Below are positions 1-6,154 of a stretch of 7,868 bases of DNA, one piece after another. Both the position numbers and the translations under genes were made by a program. The notes under the pieces were generated by a model. That model worked only from the letters and a program-made list of their open reading frames with translations. It was not told where the DNA came from and did not search any database. How positions within the stretch are numbered: the stretch's first letter is position 1; every line of letters begins with the position of its first letter. This DNA is from Bacillaceae bacterium UBA7792 (GTDB taxonomy: Bacteria; Bacillota; Bacilli; Bacillales; Cytobacillaceae): assembly GCA_002480735.1 (NCBI GenBank), contig DLCS01000276.1:1-7868 (forward strand), in the 5' to 3' direction.

Positions 1-788
1 CCCGTTTCTTTATTTTTTATTCCCAATGCTTTACTAATTCTAGTTGCTGCTGGGGCTTCCATCCCAAACCCGTGTAAATCATCCCTTGAAAAAACTTTTC
101 CAGGACAGTCAAAATCAACAATCTGCCCATTGTCCAGTAGTAAGATTCGGTCCGCATATTGAGCCAGCTTGTCCATTTTATGCTCTGCCATAATAATGGT
201 CATTCCTTCATTGGCTAGATTTTCTACCACTTTAAAAACCTCCTCTGAACCTTGTGGATCTAACTGGGAGGTCGGTTCATCCAATATTAAGATCTTCGGT
301 TTCATCGCGATGATACTAGCAATCGCTACCCGTTGCATTTGCCCTCCGGAAAGGTCAAAGGGATTTTTATCCTTAATCGCTACAATATCTAATAAAGCTA
401 AACTTTCTTCGACTCTTTGTATGATCTCGTTTCGTTCTAGACCCATATTCTCTAAGCCAAAAGCAATTTCCTCAAAAACCGTATATTTGGAACCAGTCAT
501 CTGCGAGAATGGGTTCTCAAATACGAGACCCACACGGGTGGAAATCTCTCCAACTTCATGCTGCCTTACTTCTAGGCCATCGACAATTACTTTTCCACCA
601 TACCCACCATTGAAAAAATGAGGGACAAGCCCGGCTAAGGCAAAACATAGAGTTGATTTTCCCGCTGTATTTCGGCCAGCTAATCCAATGAACTCTCCTT
701 CATTCACATTGAAGGAAAGATCATTTAAGGCCAATTTATCTGAATCCGGGTATTTATATTTTAAACCTTCTACCTGTATGATGCTCAT
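1..788 (-). CDS. ECF transporter ATP-binding protein (EcfA-type), C-terminus outside window
   Basis: This is the ATPase of an energy-coupling-factor (ECF) vitamin or nucleoside-type importer, acting on the cytoplasmic side of the membrane with the EcfT and S proteins encoded just upstream. My translation of the minus strand from the ATG at 788-786 gives 262 codons with no stop before the edge. Visible ABC motifs are Walker A GRNTAGKST (residues 38-46), the Q-loop region VFENPFSQ (89-96), signature LSGGQ (146-150) followed by MQRVAIA, Walker B ILILDE (166-171, catalytic E171), D-loop SQLD (174-177) and switch His203. The Q-loop position usually filled by Gln is Glu91. The ATG overlaps the EcfT stop codon (4-bp overlap), so the two genes are translationally coupled. 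A single-domain EcfA would end soon after the window edge. A fused two-ATPase protein, as in YkoD, would continue for about another 250 residues; the window cannot decide. Confidence 0.93.
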   Translation of the reverse strand, partial: MSIIQVEGLKYKYPDSDKLALNDLSFNVNEGEFIGLAGRNTAGKSTLCFALAGLVPHFFNGGYGGKVIVDGLEVRQHEVGEISTRVGLVFENPFSQMTGSKYTVFEEIAFGLENMGLERNEIIQRVEESLALLDIVAIKDKNPFDLSGGQMQRVAIASIIAMKPKILILDEPTSQLDPQGSEEVFKVVENLANEGMTIIMAEHKMDKLAQYADRILLLDNGQIVDFDCPGKVFSRDDLHGFGMEAPAATRISKALGIKNKET

Positions 789-1555
789 GATAGGATCCTC
801 CAAACAATTGTCGCAATGAGCGCCATCCATAGGATGAATTGGATAAGCCCTTGATAGTGGTATGTACGGGAAACATTGAGAAAGGTCTTTTTAATCCTTG
901 TGTTAAATCCTCTTACCTCTAGCGCAATCGCCCGTTCTCGAGTATTGTTTAACGAGTTTAAGACAACTGGGCCAATCAATGGGAAAAATGCTTTCACTCT
1001 AACAATAAGACTTCCTTCTGTTTCCATTCCTCTAGACTTTTGTGCATCCGTGATTTTTCCCATTGTGGCTCGCATTTGCGGGATGAGCTGTAGGACGGAA
1101 AGTAAGACATAACCAATTTTTGGCGATAATCCTCTTTTAATCAGAGCCTCGACGAATTCATCGTGTTTGGTTGTCAAAATTAATATGCCAAACGACATCA
1201 CCATATTCATGACACGGAGCGTCAGTAGTACCGCATAACTTAACCCTTCCTTATAAAAGGTAAGAAATCCAAGCGAAAAAAGCTCGGTTTGATTTTCAGG
1301 ATGAAAAAATCCTTGAACAATAATAATAGAAATGATGAGTAGAATACTAAGCGCCAAAATGGGTAGTATTTTTCGAAATACCTTTCCCACCAACAGTACC
1401 ACTCCACTAAAAATAGCGACAGAAAGGACAAAAAGTAAATCTGGATAGATGTATGTGATGGCGATACTCACCATCACATACAATAGTTTTGTTAATGGGG
1501 CGAATGCATCATGGATGAGAGATTTTCTGTCTACATAAAGTGTCATCGTACTCAT
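785..1555 (-). CDS. ECF transporter transmembrane T component (EcfT/CbiQ family)
   Basis: This 256-residue integral membrane protein is of typical EcfT length. It is the scaffold that transmits ATPase movement to the substrate-binding S component. Hydrophobic segments lie at about residues 22-57, 63-82, 105-128, 146-160 and 236-255. The two cytoplasmic coupling motifs of the family are present as S174-R175-G176 (in AQKSRGME) and V214-R215-G216 (in ALEVRGFN), in the characteristic long-helix region that contacts the two ATPases. The ATG at 1555 follows a GGGGT-type ribosome site that overlaps the stop of the S-component gene 12 bp upstream. A second ATG three codons later is a possible alternative start. 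It sits between the S component and the ATPase, so the operon encodes its own complete ECF module instead of relying only on a shared housekeeping EcfT. Confidence 0.92.
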   Translation of the reverse strand: MSTMTLYVDRKSLIHDAFAPLTKLLYVMVSIAITYIYPDLLFVLSVAIFSGVVLLVGKVFRKILPILALSILLIISIIIVQGFFHPENQTELFSLGFLTFYKEGLSYAVLLTLRVMNMVMSFGILILTTKHDEFVEALIKRGLSPKIGYVLLSVLQLIPQMRATMGKITDAQKSRGMETEGSLIVRVKAFFPLIGPVVLNSLNNTRERAIALEVRGFNTRIKKTFLNVSRTYHYQGLIQFILWMALIATIVWRILS

Positions 1556-1567
1556 TTAAGTCAACCC

Positions 1568-2170
1568 CTACAATTCTTCGATTTTACCTTGGCCACGGAA
1601 AATAGAGATAAGGTTCTTCGGTAATCCTTTATAAATGAAGTAACTGATAATAACAGTTGCTACCTTATCAGGGACATCCACCACGATACTATCGCCAAAC
1701 GAAGCTAGCCAAACCGGGAAATCCTTCGCAACTAAGAATGCATAGAAGGCATCGCCCCACACATTACCAGTTTGGCCACCCCAGAAGATAATGTTTAACG
1801 GTGTAGAAATGATGGCCGCAACAAAACCAACAATTAGACCTACTAGAATGACGGTCTTCAAGTTTTTAAGCCAGCCCTTATAAGCCATGATCCCAACAGC
1901 TAAACCAATGGCCCCACTTGTAACGGCGTACACCGTTGAAATCGGATCTACCGTGACGCCATAGATAACATTATTAATAATTCCTGAAAGAGCGCCGATG
2001 ATAGGTCCTGCTAACATACTTGAAAGAACAGTTCCAATGGAGTCAAGCCAAAGTGGTAGTTTTAATAATCCAGCAAATAACTTTCCTAAGTAATTGATCC
2101 CGATTGCCGCTGGAATTAATGCAATCGCTGCTGTTGACAACTTTAATGTCCACATACTTTTCTTACTCAT
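1568..2170 (-). CDS. ECF transporter substrate-binding S component, putative nucleoside specificity
   Basis: This 200-residue, strongly hydrophobic protein has the size and layout of an ECF S component, with about five to six membrane segments (roughly residues 8-36, 42-70, 78-97, 105-130, 142-163 and 168-190). Family-like elements are the conserved loop and helix LPLWLDSIGTVL (38-49), GPIIGALSGIINNVIYG (55-71) and the late acidic VDVPDKV (164-170). In S proteins the substrate pocket lies in the membrane half facing outward. The ATG at 2170 has a perfect GAGGAGG ribosome site at 2179-2185 with 8-nt spacing. It is followed at 12 bp by EcfT and preceded by a nucleoside phosphorylase gene. I infer a nucleoside (or free base) as substrate from that neighbour only. 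I cannot assign specificity from residues, and a vitamin such as a thiamine precursor remains possible. Confidence 0.85.
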   Translation of the reverse strand: MSKKSMWTLKLSTAAIALIPAAIGINYLGKLFAGLLKLPLWLDSIGTVLSSMLAGPIIGALSGIINNVIYGVTVDPISTVYAVTSGAIGLAVGIMAYKGWLKNLKTVILVGLIVGFVAAIISTPLNIIFWGGQTGNVWGDAFYAFLVAKDFPVWLASFGDSIVVDVPDKVATVIISYFIYKGLPKNLISIFRGQGKIEEL

Positions 2171-2192
2171 TTTCCATTCCTCCTCTTATTAA

Positions 2193-2285
2193 GCTCTTTT
2201 CTCAAACATTGTTGCTTTTGGACAAAAATAATAGGATTAAGCAATGCCTTTTCAGTTTATCTATTGAAACAACGGAGAAAAGAGC
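2193..2285 (-). promoter_or_regulatory. Long imperfect hairpin in the leader of the S-component gene
   Basis: Perfect 11-bp inverted arms (GCTCTTTTCTC at 2193-2203 and its complement at 2275-2285) enclose 71 nt. In the minus-strand transcript a second 6-bp helix (2269-2274 with 2207-2212, including one G-U pair) stacks inside, separated by a 3-nt bulge on one side. A short inner AATAG/CTATT pairing is also possible. The structure ends 8 nt before the GAGGAGG ribosome site of the S-component gene and has no following U tract, so it is not a simple terminator. I do not recognise it as a known riboswitch class. It could be an RNA-processing or stability element, an unrecognised cis-regulatory RNA, or a small repeat element. 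Confidence 0.45.
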
Positions 2286-2323
2286 AGGGTACTTTATGCG
2301 TAATCGCACGCTTAGTATGAAAC

Positions 2324-2349
2324 GGAATGGCTGGCACTAGAGCCATTCC
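2324..2349 (-). terminator. Weak terminator or 3'-end stem after the nucleoside phosphorylase gene
   Basis: A perfect 9-bp inverted repeat (GGAATGGCT, 8-nt loop, AGCCATTCC) lies about 30 nt beyond the phosphorylase stop codon. In the minus-strand direction it is followed only by GTTTCAT, a very short U run. At best it would be a partial terminator or mRNA-stabilising stem that sets different levels of phosphorylase and transporter. The 207-bp gap here is the only large gap in the cluster. Confidence 0.35.
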
Positions 2350-2377
2350 AAATCATCAATTCGTACGAAAACAACCT

Positions 2378-3124
2378 TTACCTTTTATTGTCAATGGAAG
2401 CAATCGCCTCCAACGCAATCAAAATTTGATTTTCTTCTCCTTTAGCCGGCAACCCTTGCCCGTGGGCGAGATCATTTATACCTGACTGGAGGTTCCCTTT
2501 CGATGGAACGACAACATTCAAAACAGAAGCCGTTCGTAAGCCACGCAAAGCACCAACAACAAAAAGAGTCGATGTTTCCATGTCAGAACCAAGAATTCCT
2601 TTCCGAGACCAGTAATGATCTATCTCTTCCTCTCGGTCTGTATAAAAGCTGTCATGACTCCTTACTAGACCTGTATGGTACGGAAAGTCTTGTTGAACAC
2701 AAGCATGAGACAAAGCAGAAACAAGCTCATGATCCGCAACGGCAGGATAACTCAAATCAATATAAGCCTTCGAAGTGCCTTCATCACGCACCGCTCCTGT
2801 TGCAATAATTAAGTCACCAAGATGAATATGATCCTGTAGTGCGCCACTGCTACCAATACGAATTAGCGTGGTTACACCAATATTTGCTAACTCTTCAATC
2901 GCAATCCCTGCTGATGGTCCACCAATCCCCGTTGATACAACGAGTACTGGGATGTTTTTGTAGTACCCTAGCAAACTTCTATACTCTCGATTGTAGGCGA
3001 TTTCCTTCGTTTTTGTCAGAAATGGTTTTACTTTATCCACTCGTTTTGGATCTCCTGGAAGCAATGCATATTTGGCCTGAAAATTATCCTTTAACTGAAT
3101 ATGAGGTTGGAGTTCTGTTGACAT
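2378..3124 (-). CDS. Nucleoside phosphorylase, uridine-phosphorylase-like (PNP_UDP_1 family)
   Basis: This 248-residue cytosolic enzyme of the NP-I phosphorylase family cleaves a nucleoside with phosphate to free base and ribose-1-phosphate. Family motifs are clear: LLPGDPKRVDKV (21-32), the phosphate-binding Arg in YNREYRS (R46), STGIGGPSAGIAIEEL (64-79), RIGSSGALQ (R89-Q97), a pocket-side HDSFY (157-161) and the ribose-binding DMETS (181-185, E183). The Asp that protonates purine N7 in DeoD-type enzymes is absent; the segment reads LNVVVPSKG, favouring the uridine branch. However, the Gln and Arg that bind uracil in E. coli Udp (FYPGQER) are replaced (FYTDREE), so exact specificity is uncertain. 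The ATG at 3124 has an AAAGGA ribosome site. It is the first gene of the apparent phosphorylase-ECF operon. Confidence 0.88.
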   Translation of the reverse strand: MSTELQPHIQLKDNFQAKYALLPGDPKRVDKVKPFLTKTKEIAYNREYRSLLGYYKNIPVLVVSTGIGGPSAGIAIEELANIGVTTLIRIGSSGALQDHIHLGDLIIATGAVRDEGTSKAYIDLSYPAVADHELVSALSHACVQQDFPYHTGLVRSHDSFYTDREEEIDHYWSRKGILGSDMETSTLFVVGALRGLRTASVLNVVVPSKGNLQSGINDLAHGQGLPAKGEENQILIALEAIASIDNKR

Positions 3125-3206
3125 ATTGTATTAATTCCTTTCTTATTCATGCATACCTTTTTCCTTTTGCTTAAAGAGAAGAAAAGGATCTAAAATTAGA
3201 AGTGGA

Positions 3207-4007
3207 TCACAATGCTTCGTAACGAATCATTGTCCACAAACCCATATCGGTAAATCCTAATCGTTTATAAATTTTCCCTGCTGCAGGATTATCATAAAAC
3301 AAACAAAGGGATTTACCTTCAGCTAGTAATTCACTGCAAAGCTTTTCCATACAAATTGTTGCATATCCTCTACGTTCAAAGCCTGGCCTAGTCCCAACAC
3401 CAACAATCATGGCAGATTGAGAGTTTTCGGCTGTAGTAGATGCCGATGCAACCATTGTCCCTTGCTCATTTCGTACAATATAAGTTCTTCCAGTCTTATA
3501 TTTTTCAGCACGTTCTCTCGCTTCGACACTAAAACTTCCAGCTGCAAATTCAGGTATCGAACGTAGCATTTCTATATTTTCGTGATATTCTGATGGTTGT
3601 AAATAACTTGCTTGTTGTATTCTTTCTTCATCCACCTTATAGCTTAAACCCGTACATTTCGCATAATAGGTTTCACTAAATTTTCTTATATCTCTATTTA
3701 TAAATTCTTGCAAAGGCTTTACTAAATGCTTTAATCCACTTATTTCAATCGGCTTTGGATTACGATTAATAATTTCCGCAAAACCCTGTACATCATATGG
3801 TTGCTCACTAAATGGGATATAATTTTGGTCGTATCTTAATAAGACAGCGATCAATTTGCTATTTTGAAAATGGCCCCAAATTTCTTGAAAATCAGAATCA
3901 TAACCATATGCTTCAATATCCCCTATGATGAATAAATTTTCCGCTGGCTTTTGACCGATAAGGGCCATAACTGATTCATGGTCAGCTTTATTTAATTTAC
4001 GAATCAT
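3207..4007 (-). CDS. GNAT family N-acetyltransferase
   Basis: From its sequence this is a 266-residue acetyl-CoA-dependent N-acetyltransferase. The C-terminal half carries the GNAT core: the strand VASASTTAENSQSAMIVGVGT, then the acetyl-CoA pyrophosphate-binding motif A as RPGFERRGYAT (R/Q-x-x-G-x-A type), then the helix and strand ending NPAAGKIYKRLGF, the usual motif B. The N-terminal half (about residues 1-125) is a divergent extension, as in two-domain GNAT enzymes. The acceptor substrate cannot be read from sequence. I chose the ATG at 4007, preceded by GGGAGAAG. The frame opens upstream at a TTG (4043) that has no ribosome site, and an in-frame ATG also lies between. It lies about 100 bp after the small partner gene on the same strand, so co-transcription with the accessory block is possible but not shown. 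Confidence 0.82.
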   Translation of the reverse strand: MIRKLNKADHESVMALIGQKPAENLFIIGDIEAYGYDSDFQEIWGHFQNSKLIAVLLRYDQNYIPFSEQPYDVQGFAEIINRNPKPIEISGLKHLVKPLQEFINRDIRKFSETYYAKCTGLSYKVDEERIQQASYLQPSEYHENIEMLRSIPEFAAGSFSVEARERAEKYKTGRTYIVRNEQGTMVASASTTAENSQSAMIVGVGTRPGFERRGYATICMEKLCSELLAEGKSLCLFYDNPAAGKIYKRLGFTDMGLWTMIRYEAL

Positions 4008-4104
4008 CTTAACTTCTCCCATATTTTCAGTATTCTTTACCAAAAAATAAATTCATTCAAAGTAAAAACCAAAGTATCTGATGCGGTTTTATCCTGGAAG
4101 AACA

Positions 4105-4482
4105 CTAGACTCTTTCAAGCCCGTTCAAGTCAAAAAAAACATTTCTTTCCTTGAAGGGTGCTGGATTGGTATATTGCAATTTGAATTTCATAAAATCGCT
4201 TATTCGTTTAGAATGGTAATAAGGCTTATCGTATTTTAGTTTGTCATCCCTAAGCCAGCTTGGAACCTCAATAGCATGAACCTGTAAATAGTAGTCGATT
4301 AAAGCTGATACTTTCGTTAAATAATCTAATTCAGCTTGATTACATAAATCCAAATCTACAGGTTCACGGAGACTTTGGATAAACTCGATGTCTTTTGATT
4401 TTAATAACTCCAATAACTGATTGAGACTTGTGTCTTCATCATCATAGCTGAATAATGCTTGTAAGTACTTATTCCCAATCAT
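4105..4482 (-). CDS. Small partner protein of the NTase, candidate antitoxin
   Basis: This 125-residue soluble, acidic, mainly helical protein starts at an ATG inside the end of the nucleotidyltransferase gene (14-bp overlap) with its own AGGAGAGG ribosome site about 9 nt upstream. There is no membrane segment or signal peptide. The C-terminal end is distinctive: SWLRDDKL (75-82), PYY (87-89), then NPAPFKERNVFFDLNGLERV (106-125). I recall a similar tail (P-x-x-F-x-x-RN-hydrophobic-F) in small proteins encoded next to DUF6036-type nucleotidyltransferases; that is memory of the gene pairing, not a search. The tight overlap and fixed pairing suggest a partner or antitoxin function. No biochemical role can be assigned from sequence alone. 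Confidence 0.75.
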   Translation of the reverse strand: MIGNKYLQALFSYDDEDTSLNQLLELLKSKDIEFIQSLREPVDLDLCNQAELDYLTKVSALIDYYLQVHAIEVPSWLRDDKLKYDKPYYHSKRISDFMKFKLQYTNPAPFKERNVFFDLNGLERV

Positions 4483-5026
4483 ATCCTAAATCCTCTCCTA
4501 AATATTTGATAAAAATTCTTTGCCTTTCTCCAAGAAGAGTTAGAGGTATAAATTCTTCAAAGACATCCAACAGTTCCGCTTTCGTTGTAATATCTAAATC
4601 CTTACATAATATATAGGCATCTATGAAGTCCTTGGCGGGTTCTGGTCGTGCTGCTAGTATTTTCATGGCTAATAATTGTTTAGCCTTTGGCTTCAAAATT
4701 TTGAGATTGGAATAGAGTTTATAGGTTTCCTTATCTTCTTTTAAAATAACTTTCAGTGGCTCTTTAATTTCTTCATTTATCCAATCCTCAGAAAGATTAA
4801 AGGCAAACTTTGTAAGGTCTAATATGTTATTTAATAATTTTTCATTTGTTTCGCCGAATACACAGTCAATATCTTTTGTTGCTGGCCTATTATCATAGAC
4901 CATCGTCATTATGGAACCACCATAAATAGTGATCTCAAGTTGTAATTGATTTTCCTTTAATCTCTCATTTAGATAATCAAATATTTTCAGCAGCTTATCT
5001 TTATTCATTAACTCCATATTGCTCAT
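4469..5026 (-). CDS. Nucleotidyltransferase-fold protein (DUF6036 / AbiEii-like), candidate toxin
   Basis: This 185-residue protein has the core of a minimal nucleotidyltransferase. GGS (36-38) follows the beta strand EITIY, and after a 13-residue linker comes DID (D52 and D54), the metal-binding acidic pair. A later conserved helix, MKILAARPEPAKDFIDAYIL (121-140), carries the Lys and Asp typical of AbiEii/MNT-type enzymes. Related NTases are toxins of abortive-infection or type IV-like toxin-antitoxin pairs that nucleotidylate tRNA or proteins. Activity here is inferred. I chose the ATG at 5026 (AAGGGAG ribosome site, 5-nt spacing). An ATG at 5080 is in frame and has a GGAG upstream, but an extended -10 promoter (5064-5072) lies between the two. 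The gene starts about 70 bp after the RRNPP regulator stop and overlaps the small partner gene by 14 bp. Confidence 0.8.
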   Translation of the reverse strand: MSNMELMNKDKLLKIFDYLNERLKENQLQLEITIYGGSIMTMVYDNRPATKDIDCVFGETNEKLLNNILDLTKFAFNLSEDWINEEIKEPLKVILKEDKETYKLYSNLKILKPKAKQLLAMKILAARPEPAKDFIDAYILCKDLDITTKAELLDVFEEFIPLTLLGERQRIFIKYLGEDLGYDWE

Positions 5027-5063
5027 TATAACTCCCTTCAAAGCCCAGTATTTTCCTATATTT

Positions 5064-5072
5064 ATTATACCA
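5064..5072 (-). promoter_or_regulatory. Extended -10 promoter before the NTase gene
   Basis: The minus strand reads TGG-TATAAT, a consensus -10 with the TGn extension, and no good -35 is visible. A transcript from it would start near 5057, about 30 nt before the chosen NTase ATG and inside the reading frame of the upstream ATG alternative (5080). It may give the NTase and partner pair its own basal transcription besides read-through from the regulator gene. Confidence 0.45.
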
Positions 5073-5098
5073 AAGCCCATCCATAACTCCGTTACGAA

Positions 5099-5998
5099 TC
5101 ATTCTTTTTTTACCGTATTCTTGGATAGTTCTTCTTTCATGCTTTCTACTAAATTTAGAGAGGTTAAATTATCCTCAATTCGGTAAGCCATTTCTGCCAA
5201 ATTGAAGTTTTCTATCGCTTTTTCAATAAGATTGAGAGCTTTATAATTAGCTCCCTTTTGATAGAATAAGTCTCCTTGTAGATACAGAAGGTTATTCTTT
5301 TTAGCGTATTGAATTCCTTTATCAACCATTTCTAATGATTGTTCATAATCTTTATTTAATCGTAGAGCCCTGGCATAGTTGTAAAAAAAACGAACAGGGA
5401 GGTACTTATTTGTGATGTTGGGAATAGACCGTTGCTGAATAAATGCTTCCTCATAAATGGATAATGCAACTGAATATTCTCCTTTATCCGTATAAATATT
5501 CGCTTTACTTAACAATATTTCAATTTCACGTTCAGACAAAAATTTCTTCTCTGACGAAGTAATGGATAATGATTTGTTTAGGTAATCGATTGCATCAGGA
5601 AAATTATGGTCTTCGTAGTACAAGCAAATTCCTTCATGCCATAGCAGGAATTGCTTGTGTTCAGGAACTTGAAAAATATCATTATCTTTTACCGAATTTA
5701 GCAATTCTCTAACTAGAGAGTAATCCCTTTGATAAATGGCTTCTCTGATTTGCGTAAATACTTCAATAATATATTCATGGCTTGGAGTGTTTGATATATC
5801 TAGTAGGTACGAAATATCCGTATTAAATCGATTTGATAGTTCCATTAATAAATAGGCGGATGGGTAAATAACGCCATTTTCAATTTTACTAATATATGCT
5901 TGTGTGCATATTCCTTTACAAGCATCTCTTTGTGACATTCCGATTCGTTCCCGAAGTTCTTTTATTCTCTTACCTAATAAGTGCGTCAATTCGATCAC
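5099..5998 (-). CDS. RRNPP-family (PlcR/NprR-like) HTH-TPR quorum-sensing regulator
   Basis: This 299-residue cytoplasmic transcription factor resembles PlcR in length (about 285) and layout. An N-terminal XRE-type helix-turn-helix (residues about 8-65; MSQRDACKGICTQAYISKIE then NGVIYPS, comparable to the PlcR recognition region) is followed by tetratricopeptide-like helical repeats (about 75-290) forming the peptide pocket. The segment FFYNYARALRLNKDYEQSL (205-223) aligns by eye with the PlcR stretch YNHAKAL...YEESL, and LFYQKGA (244-250) with its LYYQRGE. Such proteins bind a re-imported signalling peptide and change DNA binding. A divergent 48-codon propeptide gene begins 156 bp away. The GTG at 5998 has GGAG almost touching it. 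A TTG at 5989 would have that GGAG at ideal 8-nt spacing and may be the true start. The NTase gene follows in the same direction. Confidence 0.9.
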   Translation of the reverse strand: MIELTHLLGKRIKELRERIGMSQRDACKGICTQAYISKIENGVIYPSAYLLMELSNRFNTDISYLLDISNTPSHEYIIEVFTQIREAIYQRDYSLVRELLNSVKDNDIFQVPEHKQFLLWHEGICLYYEDHNFPDAIDYLNKSLSITSSEKKFLSEREIEILLSKANIYTDKGEYSVALSIYEEAFIQQRSIPNITNKYLPVRFFYNYARALRLNKDYEQSLEMVDKGIQYAKKNNLLYLQGDLFYQKGANYKALNLIEKAIENFNLAEMAYRIEDNLTSLNLVESMKEELSKNTVKKE

Positions 5999-6001
5999 TC
6001 C

Positions 6002-6025
6002 AACATAAGATAACTATGTTTATCT
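6002..6025. repeat. Overlapping inverted repeats at the regulator start
   Basis: Two mutually exclusive palindromes sit 4 to 27 bp before the regulator GTG. AACATA-N7-TATGTT spans 6002-6020. AGATAA-N6-TTATCT spans 6008-6025. In RNA they would form alternative hairpins directly upstream of the GGAG ribosome site. In DNA they could be an operator. Confidence 0.4.
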
Positions 6026-6073
6026 AAAATAGAGAAAAAGGAAGAAATTAATAGAAAATCGCCGTATATTTCC

Positions 6074-6082
6074 ATTATATCA
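6074..6082 (-). promoter_or_regulatory. Extended -10 promoter of the RRNPP regulator gene
   Basis: The minus strand reads TGA-TATAAT, a consensus -10 hexamer with the TGn extension, which does not need a strong -35. Transcription would start near 6067, giving a leader of about 70 nt that contains the inverted repeats at 6002-6025. The upstream edge overlaps the palindrome at 6078-6094, so a protein bound there would block or contact RNA polymerase. Confidence 0.55.
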
Positions 6083-6094
6083 AAGAATTTGATA
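6078..6094. promoter_or_regulatory. PlcR-box-like 17-bp palindrome, candidate operator
   Basis: TATCAAA-gaa-TTTGATA is a perfect palindrome with 7-bp arms. Compared with the published PlcR box TATGnAAn4TnCATA, it has the same 17-bp length and matches at every fixed position except the symmetric pair at positions 4 and 14 (G to C and C to G). It overlaps the extended -10 of the regulator and the -35 of the divergent peptide gene. A lone half site, TATCAAA, recurs at 6130-6136. Binding by the neighbouring regulator is inferred. Confidence 0.55.
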
Positions 6095-6119
6095 AATTTT
6101 GTATTTTTCTGTATATGAT
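6089..6119 (+). promoter_or_regulatory. Promoter of the propeptide gene
   Basis: TTGATA at 6089-6094 is a good -35. The -10 is either TATATG at 6112-6117 (17-bp spacer) or the better hexamer TATGAT at 6114-6119 (19-bp spacer). A start near 6126 would leave a leader of about 30 nt before the ATG at 6155. The -35 is the right arm of the palindrome at 6078-6094. Confidence 0.45.
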
Positions 6120-6154
6120 AGTATTTTAATATCAAAACAATAGGGGTGGAAATA

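Noticed and set aside
169..621. Plus-strand open frame opposite the ECF ATPase
   Set aside because: It is the antisense shadow of the ATPase, whose ABC motifs are unambiguous on the minus strand; no family features are seen in this frame.
2503..3174. Two plus-strand frames opposite the nucleoside phosphorylase
   Set aside because: They are low-complexity shadow translations of a clearly conserved enzyme on the other strand.
3125..3206. Search for a promoter or terminator between the acetyltransferase and phosphorylase genes
   Set aside because: Only a weak CCTTTT/AAAAGG pairing and no convincing -35/-10 pair were found, so none is annotated.
4008..4043. Upstream TTG start for the acetyltransferase
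   Set aside because: There is no ribosome site before TTG 4043, while ATG 4007 has GGGAGAAG, and the GNAT-like N-terminus MIRKLNKAD begins there.
4064..4090. AT-rich inverted repeat (AAAACC/GGTTTT) between the partner and acetyltransferase genes
   Set aside because: Only 6 bp with two G-C pairs and a 14-nt loop; too weak to call a terminator.
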